Source of the DNA: CAYPEK01 sp964409645
Lineage (GTDB): Bacteria > UBP15 > UBA6099
Direction: 5' to 3'
Length of the DNA stretch: 55,062 nucleotides
Assembly (NCBI GenBank): GCA_964409645.1
Contig: CAYPEK010000017.1
Location: 1-55,062 of the forward strand
In this document: piece by piece, positions 16,689 to 25,060 of the stretch
How the letters are laid out: each line of letters opens with the position of its first letter
Position numbering within the stretch: the stretch's first letter is position 1
The notes under the pieces: generated by a model
Told to the model about the DNA's origin: nothing
The model's input: the letters and a program-made list of their open reading frames with translations, nothing else
Databases searched by the model: none
Made by a program: the position numbers and the translations under genes

Positions 16689-17531
16689 TTATCCTATCCC
16701 CATCAACTTGAGGACGCCGCCTTGCTGCGCATTTGTTACTGAAAGGGCGGCCAGACCGAACTTGTTGAGAAGCAGTGCTTTTGTCAGGTTGGTGATTCCC
16801 TTTTCCATATCCATATCGGCTATATTCGAATTCGAAGCCATCATGTTTATCCGCGATGATTCAAGGGCGTTGGTTTGAGATGACAGGTTGTTGGAGGTCA
16901 CCCCAAGGTTGGCGCGCTGGTTGGATACAGTCGATATCGCGTTGTCAATTGTGTCGATGGCGCTTTGTGCGTTCGCGGAAGTTGTGAGGTCGGTGCCCGT
17001 TACGCCGAGTGTATCCGCAGTGCTCGGATTGATCGTTATTGTTTCGTTTATCGCCGAATTATTGTTCGGCTGTGACTGCACTTCCTGAGTGTTGTAAGGA
17101 TTAACGTTGGAGGTTAATTGCTTCGAATTGAAATTGGCGGCTTCGCCCGACTGCGTCAATTGGCTGCTGAGCGACTGGTACTCCTGATCCAGCCTTGCTC
17201 TGTCAGCGTCGGACAAGGTTGCGTCGTTGCTTGCGCGAACAGCAAGGTCTCTCATCCTGAGAAGAGTTTCGGTTTGAGTGCCGAGAGTCGAGTCAGCCGT
17301 TTGCGCGAGGTTAATAGCATCCTGAGTGTTGTAAATAGCTTGCTCGGTTCCGCCGATCTGCGCTCTGAATCCGGCCGATATGGCTATGTCGCTTGGAGAA
17401 ATAGCGGCGTTTATCAGCCTGTTCCCCGATGACAGTTGCCCGGTTAATGTTGTGAGAAGTAAACTGTTTTTTCTTATCGCGTTTGTCGCGAACAAGGATG
17501 ATGATTGGACCGATCCTATCCCTAAGGCCAT
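16689..17531 (-). CDS. Flagellin
   Basis: A 280-residue flagellin consisting almost only of the conserved terminal domains. The N-terminal D0/D1 part has LTTLTGQLSSGNRLINAAISPSDIAIS and a long heptad region to LTQSGEAANFNSKQL. The C-terminal part has TIDNAISTVSNQRANLGVTSNNL and ends with DMEKGITNLTKALLLNKFGLAALSVTNAQ. The surface-exposed middle is only about 60 residues, so D2/D3 are absent. It has its own sigma70-type promoter after the glycosyltransferase gene and a ribosome-binding site inside a hairpin loop. It is far from the flagellar operon at 33.4-48.1 kb. Confidence 0.95.
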   Translation of the reverse strand: MALGIGSVQSSSLFATNAIRKNSLLLTTLTGQLSSGNRLINAAISPSDIAISAGFRAQIGGTEQAIYNTQDAINLAQTADSTLGTQTETLLRMRDLAVRASNDATLSDADRARLDQEYQSLSSQLTQSGEAANFNSKQLTSNVNPYNTQEVQSQPNNNSAINETITINPSTADTLGVTGTDLTTSANAQSAIDTIDNAISTVSNQRANLGVTSNNLSSQTNALESSRINMMASNSNIADMDMEKGITNLTKALLLNKFGLAALSVTNAQQGGVLKLMGIG

Positions 17532-17535
17532 AGTT

Positions 17536-17551
17536 CCACACTCCTTTGTGG
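17536..17551 (-). promoter_or_regulatory. Hairpin presenting the flagellin ribosome-binding site (CsrA-like)
   Basis: On the minus strand CCACA-AAGGAG-TGTGG forms a 5-bp stem with a six-base loop that contains the Shine-Dalgarno AAGGAG, 9 bases before the ATG. An ANGGA in a hexaloop at the ribosome-binding site is the known shape of CsrA sites, and Bacillus hag is controlled this way. No csrA or fliW lies in this window, so regulation by CsrA is inferred. Confidence 0.5.
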
Positions 17552-17577
17552 TTATTTAAATCCAATCTTATACATTA

Positions 17578-17607
17578 ATAATAAGATAAAAACAGAAAAA
17601 ATGTCAA
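17578..17607 (-). promoter_or_regulatory. Sigma70-type promoter of the flagellin gene
   Basis: Perfect TTGACA (17607-17602), 18-base spacer, TATTAT (17583-17578; 5 of 6). It begins only 15 bases after the glycosyltransferase stop. No sigma28 consensus (TAAA...GCCGATAA) is seen, which is unusual for a flagellin gene. Confidence 0.6.
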
Positions 17608-17622
17608 GCTCAAGGCACGCGA

Positions 17623-18603
17623 TTAATTATGGGGTGGGTAAGGAGGGACATTTACATTTTTAATTCTATTTAAATAGTTCAAAAGGCCTTTTTGATAGTG
17701 ATTGAAAATGCAAAGTCTATAAGACATGTGAAGAAAAGACTTAAATGGCGAAAGCCGCTCCAGAACAGGAATGAACGGTTCGATAAACTTGCAACACAGA
17801 TTGATTAAAGTTCTGAAGGCGAGTATAGATAACTTTTTGCTGCGCACGAAGTCGATTTTAAGATACTCGCTCAATTCGGGGTGTTTCGTATAAAAAATTA
17901 CTCCCGTGACTCCGGCCAGTTCCCTTTGTGTGCAAAATCTTGGGAAAGGGGAACAGCACCAGTGGTCTGCAGCGGCTTCGTGTTCGTATATCAGACGGGC
18001 GTCGTACATTTTTTTTAATCTGTATCCGAATTCAATGTCTATGTATCCGTAAATATTCAGATCAATATCAAAACCGCCAGATTTTTCAAAAAGTTCGCGT
18101 GGAACAGAAAAATTGCCCCCGAGCGCAAACTGGAAATGCACGTCGTCTTTGTTTTCAATCTTGTGAGTGCCCATGAGAACGCCGGATTCCCCTACATATC
18201 TCTCGAACGGGGTGAGTTTTTTCTCTTCCGGCCATTGGAGTCGTCCTATGACTGCCGTTGGTCCGTCAAACCTGTTGTGTGCGTTGATTACGGCCTCCAG
18301 CATTCTTTTGTGCGGAATCACATCGTCATCGAGAAAAATAATGAAATCGTTTTTAGCGAGTCGGCCTCCAACATTGTACGGAACGTCTTCTCCATGGGGC
18401 TGCTTGTGAAAGGTTAACCCATATCGCGCGTTGAATAATTTCACCATTTGTTCGGAGTCGTCGGTGCCGCCGTCGCTGATGATTATTACTTCGAATTTGT
18501 CCGGTGGAAGTGTTTGATCGGAAAGTGATTCAAGGTTTTTTCTAAGCAGTTCTTTTCGGTTGAATGTCGGGATAACAACTGAGATTGTACTGCCGTATGA
18601 CAT
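17623..18603 (-). CDS. Family 2 glycosyltransferase
   Basis: A 326-residue GT-A fold transferase. The start ISVVIPTFNRKELLRKNL, the first acidic site VIIISDGGTDDSE and the metal-binding DXD-type motif IIFLDDDVIP are typical of GT2. LGGNFSVPRELFEKSGGFD is the usual acceptor-side segment. The last 80 residues are basic and hydrophobic (LAFRTLINLCCKFIEPFIPVL) and may attach to the membrane. AAGGAG lies 9 bases before the ATG. It is directly upstream of flagellin, so a role in flagellin glycosylation is possible; cell-surface polysaccharide synthesis is an equal alternative. Confidence 0.9.
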   Translation of the reverse strand: MSYGSTISVVIPTFNRKELLRKNLESLSDQTLPPDKFEVIIISDGGTDDSEQMVKLFNARYGLTFHKQPHGEDVPYNVGGRLAKNDFIIFLDDDVIPHKRMLEAVINAHNRFDGPTAVIGRLQWPEEKKLTPFERYVGESGVLMGTHKIENKDDVHFQFALGGNFSVPRELFEKSGGFDIDLNIYGYIDIEFGYRLKKMYDARLIYEHEAAADHWCCSPFPRFCTQRELAGVTGVIFYTKHPELSEYLKIDFVRSKKLSILAFRTLINLCCKFIEPFIPVLERLSPFKSFLHMSYRLCIFNHYQKGLLNYLNRIKNVNVPPYPPHN

Positions 18604-18696
18604 CTTGCCGAACTCCTTGAAATGCTATGCTATACCGTCCATCTGCTGAACGACAGGAAAAGCGTTGACAAAAATCATGAAAAATCTACAAATCAA

Positions 18697-19533
18697 TTAT
18701 TGAAATATCTTGAAGACGCTTAATCTTATGATATTGTCGTCCGTAACGGCGCCATTATAAAGATTATTGAGATACAGATCCCCAAGAGTCAGCCTCAGGT
18801 CTTTTCTCAGCTTATAGTTAAAATTCAGCTCATATTGATTGGCGAATTGTGTTTTGTACACGCCCCGAACCGGGTCGTCGTCTCGAACTCCCCATACGAA
18901 AGAATATGACGCTTCATAGTTAAGCTTCTTCGAAATATTGTTTTCCATCTGAATTTTTTCGGACATGGTTCTTCCGAAATTGTAATTTGCACCGGATATG
19001 TCGTATTGGATCGGGTTGGCAAGAGTGAAATTTGTCCCTGTATTGAATGTTGTATATAAGGAAAATTTCGGTTTGTATTTTTCGCCGGGATTAAATTTGT
19101 ATAACAGCACCAACGACAATCTATTCGTCACAGAATGAGGCGCTGTTATGGGATTTCGAAGAGTATTGATATTGTGCAGGTAATTATATGACATCCGCCA
19201 TTTGCCGGTCATATCGTGGGTTACGCTGAGCCCTGCGGTATGAGCTGCCACCGCTCCGTCCGTCGCGTCAAACTTGTGGATATAAAACAGACTGCCGGAA
19301 ACATTTTTATCGAGTTTTCTATAAGCGGAAATGAGTGTGTACAAATAAATGGTTGAGTCGTAAGTCCCGACCGGTTCCGCCGGATCGACGGATATCACGT
19401 CAGAATGCCATTCCGCTCTTTCCATCGTCGTAATAAGAACGGGTCCGGGTTTTGCGTATGAAGTTGCCGACAATAAGGCCACGAACATCCCCAAAATAAT
19501 TATTGTCATCGTATATATTCTATATTTTTTCAT
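18697..19533 (-). CDS. Exported beta-barrel-like protein of unknown function
   Basis: A 278-residue protein with signal peptide MKKYRIYTMTIIILGMFVAL and cleavage likely after TSYA. The rest alternates polar and aromatic/hydrophobic residues in short strands (GKWRMSYNYLHNINTL, LSLVLLYKFNPGEKY, KLNYEASYSFVWGV, YELNFNYKLRKDLRLTLGDL) and ends IRLSVFKIFQ, close to the terminal aromatic signature of outer-membrane barrels. It therefore probably sits in the outer membrane with 10-14 strands. No family is recognised. The frame opens 20 codons earlier, but GGGGAGG lies 4 bases before the ATG at 19533. It precedes the glycosyltransferase on the same strand. Confidence 0.7.
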   Translation of the reverse strand: MKKYRIYTMTIIILGMFVALLSATSYAKPGPVLITTMERAEWHSDVISVDPAEPVGTYDSTIYLYTLISAYRKLDKNVSGSLFYIHKFDATDGAVAAHTAGLSVTHDMTGKWRMSYNYLHNINTLRNPITAPHSVTNRLSLVLLYKFNPGEKYKPKFSLYTTFNTGTNFTLANPIQYDISGANYNFGRTMSEKIQMENNISKKLNYEASYSFVWGVRDDDPVRGVYKTQFANQYELNFNYKLRKDLRLTLGDLYLNNLYNGAVTDDNIIRLSVFKIFQ

Positions 19534-19668
19534 AAAACCTCCCCGAAAGGATATTGATTTCGCTAGAATATCATTCACTATAATCAATGTCAATTGGTTT
19601 GTGAGTTAAAATATATATCTCAATAGTTAAAAATAAACTTATAATTCATAGTCGGAAGTTTTCTGATT

Positions 19669-19677
19669 TGCTATAAT
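19669..19677 (+). promoter_or_regulatory. Extended -10 promoter, leaderless start of the hybrid kinase
   Basis: TGCTATAAT is a perfect extended -10 element (TG-N-TATAAT). The kinase ATG begins 8 bases after it, at the expected transcription start, and there is no Shine-Dalgarno. A leaderless mRNA is the simplest reading. The -35 position (TAGTCG) is poor, which an extended -10 can tolerate. Confidence 0.55.
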
Positions 19678-19684
19678 TTAGTAA

Positions 19685-22051
19685 ATGAGACCTCGGATAT
19701 CTGAAAGAATTGCCCTTTATGTAGGTATGCCTTCCGCTATTATGATAATTATAGCGGCAATCATATTTTCTTTTATTCTCGTGGATGAAGTCAGAGGTAA
19801 ATTTATAAAGGATGTAAAAATCGATATTGAATTCGCCGAGGAAGTAATCAGACAGCATTTGGAATATGAAAAAACTCTATACGAGGTCAATTCGGATACA
19901 AGCCTGTCGGTAATCAGTCGTATCACAAAACACAGAATACTCGAATGCAGTGTGATTTCACTCTCAGGAAAGCCTGTATATGTGAAATCGACAAATTCAG
20001 ACATGGAAGGCGAGATAGTTAAAGACAAAAACATACTGAGAATTATTAAAAAAGCAAAAAAACGCACTGCTTATATGTGGCCTAAACAGGCGGAGGGGAT
20101 GGAAAATAGCATATATATTGCCTCTCCTGTCGAGGGCATGGAAAACACCATGATTTTCATGAGGATTTCCTCCGCAAGACTTGAAAAACGAATAAACATA
20201 ATAATTTTTTCAATAGTTGCAACGGCAGTTGTTATTGCGCTTTTCATAATCGTAGCTTCATTATTCGTATCGAATAAAACGCTTTTACCATTGAAAAAAT
20301 TGACATTGATGGTTGAGAAGTTTAACAGGGACAAAAATGTCGGAGTGTTGGACATAAAGGCGGACGATGAAATAGGAATACTCTCAAGTGCTCTGAATGA
20401 CATGATAGGCAATCTTGAATCCGTTAAAAAAGAACTGTCGAGGGGGAGAGAAGAGGCGGAATCGCAGTCGAAATTCAGCGAGGCGGTACTGCAGAATGTA
20501 GCCAACGGTATCATTGTAGTTGATTCCAACGGACGGATAACAAATATTAACAACGCTATCGAGTCGAACACAGGCCTTTCAAAAGAAAGATTAGTAGGGA
20601 AAGCTTTTCAGGAAGTGTTTGCAAGCTGGGAAGGAGAGAAAACGGGAGATATTCTGACCGGCATTCTGAAATCCGGTGAGTCATATACGAATGACCGGGT
20701 GAGATATAAAGCTCCGACGATGGAGCGGCATGTGGTGTTTAATGTGAGGATTAAGCCGATCATCGAAAAAAAGGGCGCCATACTGGGCGCGGTTGTCTTG
20801 TTCGAATTTCTGACGGACAAAGTTCTTTTGGAAGAGCATTTATTAAAGGTAAATGAAGACCTGCAACGCGCCAATATAGTGAAGTCGGAATTTCTTTCGA
20901 TGGTGTCCCATGAATTAAGAACCCCGTTGACATTGATAAAAATGTACTCGGCGATGTTGGCCGAAAAAAAGATAGGACCGTTAAATGAGAAACAGGAAAA
21001 AGCGGTTGATGTCCTGAATAGAAGGTGCAAAAACTTAAACGATCTGATTGATGATTTGCTGGATTTATCAAGAGTCGAATCCGGGAAAATGGAAGCGAAT
21101 CTTGAGAAGGTATTTTTGGATGATCTGATAAGAGATGCTGTCGCGGTTTATAAAGTCAGGGCGGAGGCAAAAGGGTTGTTCATGGAGGTTGTTGCGCATA
21201 AGAAAATCCCCGCGGTGTTCGCCGACAGAGATAAAATATCCCGCGTTATTAATAATTTGCTGGAGAACGCTTTGAAATTCACGAACCAAGGTGGAATAAC
21301 AATTTATCTCGACAAATACTCCAGCAGTGCCGCTATTTTGAGTGTTACAGACACAGGGATGGGGGTGCCGGACCAATATAAAGAAAGCATTTTTGATAAG
21401 TTTTTCCAAGTTGACGGCACGGATACGAGAGAGCACGGAGGCTCCGGGCTCGGTTTGGCGATTGCCCGTGAATTGATAAGCCTGCATGGCGGCAAGTTAT
21501 GGCTTGATTCTTCCGGAGTCAACAGAGGAAGCGCTTTTTGTTTCACACTCCCGTTTTACGATTCCGATTTGGCCGGCAGCAAGCATCTTATTTCCGGGCA
21601 TCCGTCTGCTCAGGATGATGGTAAATCGGAAATTGAGAAAGAAACGAAAAAAAGGAAAGAAAAAGCTGCCTCGGGAGAAATGCCGGCAATGTTGCTGGTT
21701 GACGACGACTTGGATTTTCTCGAAATGATGAGAGACACTCTGATACAAGACAATTTCACAGTCTATACGGCGCACCACGGAATTGAAGCGATTAACATTT
21801 TATTCTCGGATAAAAAAATCGACATAGTTCTTCTTGATATTACCATGCCTAAAGCGTCGGGTTACGAGATTTGCAAGGCTATGAAATTGTTCGAAGCTAC
21901 GAAGGAAATACCGGTGCTGATGCTGACGGCGGCGGGACAGACAGAGCAGATTTCGAAGGGATATACAGCCGGAGCTTCGGGCTATCTCGTCAAACCGTTC
22001 CGCCTTGAAATATTGAAACGGACAATTTTCAGGATATTGGAGGAAAAGTGA
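19685..22051 (+). CDS. Membrane hybrid sensor histidine kinase with response-regulator domain
   Basis: A 788-residue protein. Two membrane helices (about residues 9-31 and 168-192) enclose a periplasmic sensor of about 135 residues. Then follow HAMP (about 193-245), PAS (about 263-370; VVDSNGRITNINNAIE), HisKA with phospho-accepting His409 (VSHELRTPLTLIKMYSA), the HATPase domain (NNLLENALKF at about 522, DTGMGVPDQYKESIFDKFF, GSGLGLAIA at about 586), and a C-terminal receiver (about 665-785) with LLVDDDLDF, phospho-accepting Asp718 (VLLDITMPKASGYE) and Lys of YLVKPF. It is a hybrid kinase that would pass phosphate on to its own receiver. No separate DNA-binding regulator is adjacent; Hsp20 follows by 1 base. 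Confidence 0.95.
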   Translation: MRPRISERIALYVGMPSAIMIIIAAIIFSFILVDEVRGKFIKDVKIDIEFAEEVIRQHLEYEKTLYEVNSDTSLSVISRITKHRILECSVISLSGKPVYVKSTNSDMEGEIVKDKNILRIIKKAKKRTAYMWPKQAEGMENSIYIASPVEGMENTMIFMRISSARLEKRINIIIFSIVATAVVIALFIIVASLFVSNKTLLPLKKLTLMVEKFNRDKNVGVLDIKADDEIGILSSALNDMIGNLESVKKELSRGREEAESQSKFSEAVLQNVANGIIVVDSNGRITNINNAIESNTGLSKERLVGKAFQEVFASWEGEKTGDILTGILKSGESYTNDRVRYKAPTMERHVVFNVRIKPIIEKKGAILGAVVLFEFLTDKVLLEEHLLKVNEDLQRANIVKSEFLSMVSHELRTPLTLIKMYSAMLAEKKIGPLNEKQEKAVDVLNRRCKNLNDLIDDLLDLSRVESGKMEANLEKVFLDDLIRDAVAVYKVRAEAKGLFMEVVAHKKIPAVFADRDKISRVINNLLENALKFTNQGGITIYLDKYSSSAAILSVTDTGMGVPDQYKESIFDKFFQVDGTDTREHGGSGLGLAIARELISLHGGKLWLDSSGVNRGSAFCFTLPFYDSDLAGSKHLISGHPSAQDDGKSEIEKETKKRKEKAASGEMPAMLLVDDDLDFLEMMRDTLIQDNFTVYTAHHGIEAINILFSDKKIDIVLLDITMPKASGYEICKAMKLFEATKEIPVLMLTAAGQTEQISKGYTAGASGYLVKPFRLEILKRTIFRILEEK

Positions 22052-22052
22052 T

Positions 22053-22424
22053 ATGTCTCCACATGGCTTCGGAGTGAACGACGGGAGCCAGAGCGGCTTT
22101 CCCGAAATGGTGAAGTACACAAATCAAATAATCAAATGGCTGCCTCCGGTGGATATTTACGAAACTGATGCTGAAGTTGTTGCAGTGGTGGAAATACCGG
22201 GAGTTAAACCGGAGGACATCAAAGTCAGTTTTAAAGATGGAACGCTGACGATCGAAGGGGTAAAGAACAAATTGTCAGAGATGAAGGGATTGAGTTATTT
22301 CTGCGTGGAAAGGTCTTACGGTGCGTTTGTGAGGAAGTTCAGAATCGTGTCTCCGATTCAAAAGGACAGGATTCAGGCCGGTTTCGACCAAGGCGTCCTT
22401 ACCGTGATACTTCCTAAAAAATAA
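22053..22424 (+). CDS. Hsp20/alpha-crystallin small heat-shock protein
   Basis: A 123-residue protein that is mostly the alpha-crystallin domain: PPVDIYETDAEVVAVVEIPGVKPEDIKVSF is the family start, DGTLTIEGVKNK and YGAFVRKFRI follow, and QAGFDQGVLTVILPKK is the classic ending. Small Hsps hold unfolded proteins in solution for ATP-dependent chaperones or proteases. It begins one base after the kinase stop, with GGAGG upstream, and lon follows 20 bases later. The N-terminal arm is short (about 28 residues) and there is no IxI motif after the domain. Confidence 0.9.
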   Translation: MSPHGFGVNDGSQSGFPEMVKYTNQIIKWLPPVDIYETDAEVVAVVEIPGVKPEDIKVSFKDGTLTIEGVKNKLSEMKGLSYFCVERSYGAFVRKFRIVSPIQKDRIQAGFDQGVLTVILPKK

Positions 22425-22444
22425 CGAACTGGAGACATGTTAAA

Positions 22445-24952
22445 GTGGCTAAAAATAAAAATATATTCACGGATGATTTCAAAGAAGTGCCTGAGGCGAT
22501 GCCCGTTATTCCTCTGACCGGCACGGTTTTATATCCTTTTATGGTTGTGCCGTTGTTCGTTCAGGGACCTAAAAATGAGAAAGCGATAGATGTCTCGGTA
22601 GCAGGAGAACATTTTGTGTTTGTCGCAACAAATAAGCAGTTCGAAAGTTCGAGCGGAGACGCGGACGATCAGGCCGGGGATGAATCGGCCGTGTCGGAAC
22701 CGTCGCCGGAGAATTTTAATGCCGTTGGAACGGTGGCGAGTGTTTTAAGGATGATGAGGATTCCCACGGGCGGAATCAAAATAATGGTGCAGGGGTTGTT
22801 CCGCGGAAGAGCTCAGGAAATTGCTTTGAAGCCGGATGGATACATAGAGGCAAAAGTCGAGTTGTTGGAGGAAACAAACGTAGAGATAACGGCACCTATT
22901 GAAGCTTTGATGAGAACCGTTCGGGATCAGTTGGAACGTGCCGCGAAACTCGGCAAATCGCTTCCACAGGAATTTCTCGCGATGATAAAAACGATGAAAG
23001 AGCCCGGGAAGCTCGCGGATCTCGCATCATCAACGATAGATATGGAACCGGGCGACGCTCAGAATGTGCTGGAACAACTCGATCCGGAAAAACGTCTTAT
23101 CTTTGTATCAAGACTGATTTCACGTGAACTGGATATTCTCGAGATACAAAACAAGATTAAATCAAACGTGCAGACTGTGATCGAGGACTCGCAGAGGAAG
23201 TATTTCCTGCGCGAGCAGTTGAAGGCGATTCAGAAAGAACTCGGTCAGCAGGATCCTCAGGCGTCCGAGATTGAAGAGTTGAGAAAACTTGTTTCGGATT
23301 CCAAAATGCCGGAGCAGGCAAATAAACAGGCGCTTGCAGAAATAGACAGGTTGCAGCGGATGCATCCCGACGCTGCTGAAGCGAATGTCATCCGAACCTA
23401 CATCGACTGGATGACGGCGATGCCGTGGAACAAATCGTCGAAGGACAGACTCGATCTCGATCTGGCCCGTAGGGTTCTCGATGAAGATCACTACGGATTG
23501 GATAAGATCAAAACGAGAATAATAGAAACATTGGCGGTCAGGAAGCTGAACCCCAAGGCGAGAAGCCCGATTATTTGCTTTGTAGGGCCTCCCGGCGTCG
23601 GCAAGACGTCTCTCGGACAGTCGATAGCGCGGGCGCTCGACAGAAAGTTCATAAGGCTTTCGGTGGGAGGAGTTCGCGACGAAGCCGAGATCAGGGGCCA
23701 CCGGAGAACTTATGTCGGAGCCATGCCGGGGCGGATAATAAACGGGGTTAAAAATTGCGGTTATAACAACCCGGTTTTCATGATAGACGAAGTCGATAAG
23801 ATCGGTATGGATTACAGGGGAGACCCGGCCTCCGCGTTGCTCGAAGTTCTCGATCCGGAGCAAAACGCGAATTTCACCGATCATTATTTGGATGTGGCTT
23901 TCGATTTGTCCAACATCATGTTCATAACGACGGCGAATGTGCTTGAGACGATCCCCGGCCCGCTCCGTGACAGGATGGAAGTGATCTCGCTGGCCGGCTA
24001 CACGGAGCAGGAAAAACTTTCGATCGCCATGAAATATTTGATACCGAGGCAGATCAGAGAAACGGGTCTCAGTCCGAAAAATGTTAAGTTTGGAAAAAGC
24101 GCGGTGAGCGCTGTCATTTCCGGATACACGAGGGAGGCGGGTGTCAGAAATCTCGAACGCGAGCTTGGCGCCGTGTGCCGGAAGGTTGCGGCGGAAGTGG
24201 CGCGCGGCCCGAAGAGGAATAAGACATATAAGATAACGTCGTCTGAAATTGTTAAGTATCTGGGAGCGGCAAAATCATATCAGCAGCACATCAGACATAA
24301 AGACAGAATTGGAGTTGTGAATGGGCTCGCATGGACTCCCACAGGCGGCGAGGTGTTGGTGATCGAGGCTGTTCTGATGGAAGGGAAAGGCCAGCTTATT
24401 CTAACCGGACAGTTGGGAGATGTGATGAAGGAATCCGCGCAGACGGCGCTCAGTTATGTTCGGAGCAAGTGTAATGAAAAAGATTGCGCTGTTTTGTGGA
24501 ATGAAAAACTGGATGTGCACATACATGTTCCGGCGGGCGCGGTGCCGAAGGACGGGCCGTCGGCGGGAGTGGCGATGACGACGGCGCTGATGTCGCTGTT
24601 TGTGAACAGGCCTGTGCGCGGGAATGTCGCGATGACCGGGGAAATATCCCTTACCGGGGACGTGCTTCCCATTGGCGGATTGAAGCAGAAGCTGCTTGCC
24701 GCCAAGAGGGAGGGGATGAAGGAAGTCTTGGTTCCGTTGTCGAACAGGAGCGATATCGAAGACCTTAAAAAGGAAGACATCGAGGGTTTGCGTATCATAT
24801 ACATTCAAAATGCCGATGAATTGGCCGGGCATGTTTTTCGAAATGCAGCCGAAGTAAAGAGGAAGCCCGGCAAGAGAACCGTTATTTATCGCGCTAAAAA
24901 AGGCAAAGGGAAGAGCAACGGAAAAGTACCCAGAGCCGCCAAGCAGCGGTAG
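22445..24952 (+). CDS. lon: ATP-dependent protease Lon
   Basis: An 835-residue Lon. The N-terminal substrate-binding domain (about 18-215; MPVIPLTGTVLYPFMVVPL) has an acidic insert at about 66-95 (DADDQAGDESAVSEPSPE). The AAA+ module has Walker A GPPGVGKTS with Lys387 and Walker B FMIDEVDKIG. The protease domain has the catalytic dyad Ser706 (KDGPSAGVAM) and Lys749 (GGLKQKLLAA). Lon degrades misfolded and regulatory proteins. The start is GTG, with GGAG about 10 bases upstream. Tight linkage to hsp20 and a hybrid kinase suggests stress-linked expression. The basic tail (KRKPGKRTVIYRAKKGKGKS) is longer than in E. coli Lon. Confidence 0.97.
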   Translation: MAKNKNIFTDDFKEVPEAMPVIPLTGTVLYPFMVVPLFVQGPKNEKAIDVSVAGEHFVFVATNKQFESSSGDADDQAGDESAVSEPSPENFNAVGTVASVLRMMRIPTGGIKIMVQGLFRGRAQEIALKPDGYIEAKVELLEETNVEITAPIEALMRTVRDQLERAAKLGKSLPQEFLAMIKTMKEPGKLADLASSTIDMEPGDAQNVLEQLDPEKRLIFVSRLISRELDILEIQNKIKSNVQTVIEDSQRKYFLREQLKAIQKELGQQDPQASEIEELRKLVSDSKMPEQANKQALAEIDRLQRMHPDAAEANVIRTYIDWMTAMPWNKSSKDRLDLDLARRVLDEDHYGLDKIKTRIIETLAVRKLNPKARSPIICFVGPPGVGKTSLGQSIARALDRKFIRLSVGGVRDEAEIRGHRRTYVGAMPGRIINGVKNCGYNNPVFMIDEVDKIGMDYRGDPASALLEVLDPEQNANFTDHYLDVAFDLSNIMFITTANVLETIPGPLRDRMEVISLAGYTEQEKLSIAMKYLIPRQIRETGLSPKNVKFGKSAVSAVISGYTREAGVRNLERELGAVCRKVAAEVARGPKRNKTYKITSSEIVKYLGAAKSYQQHIRHKDRIGVVNGLAWTPTGGEVLVIEAVLMEGKGQLILTGQLGDVMKESAQTALSYVRSKCNEKDCAVLWNEKLDVHIHVPAGAVPKDGPSAGVAMTTALMSLFVNRPVRGNVAMTGEISLTGDVLPIGGLKQKLLAAKREGMKEVLVPLSNRSDIEDLKKEDIEGLRIIYIQNADELAGHVFRNAAEVKRKPGKRTVIYRAKKGKGKSNGKVPRAAKQR

Positions 24953-25060
24953 TGTATCATAAACGGTGCTTGCACGATCCAATGAATAAAACGAAGTTAT
25001 CACTCCTTTATGTGTTTTTGGTTGTTCAAAAAAAATATTAAACAAGGAAGATAACTATGA

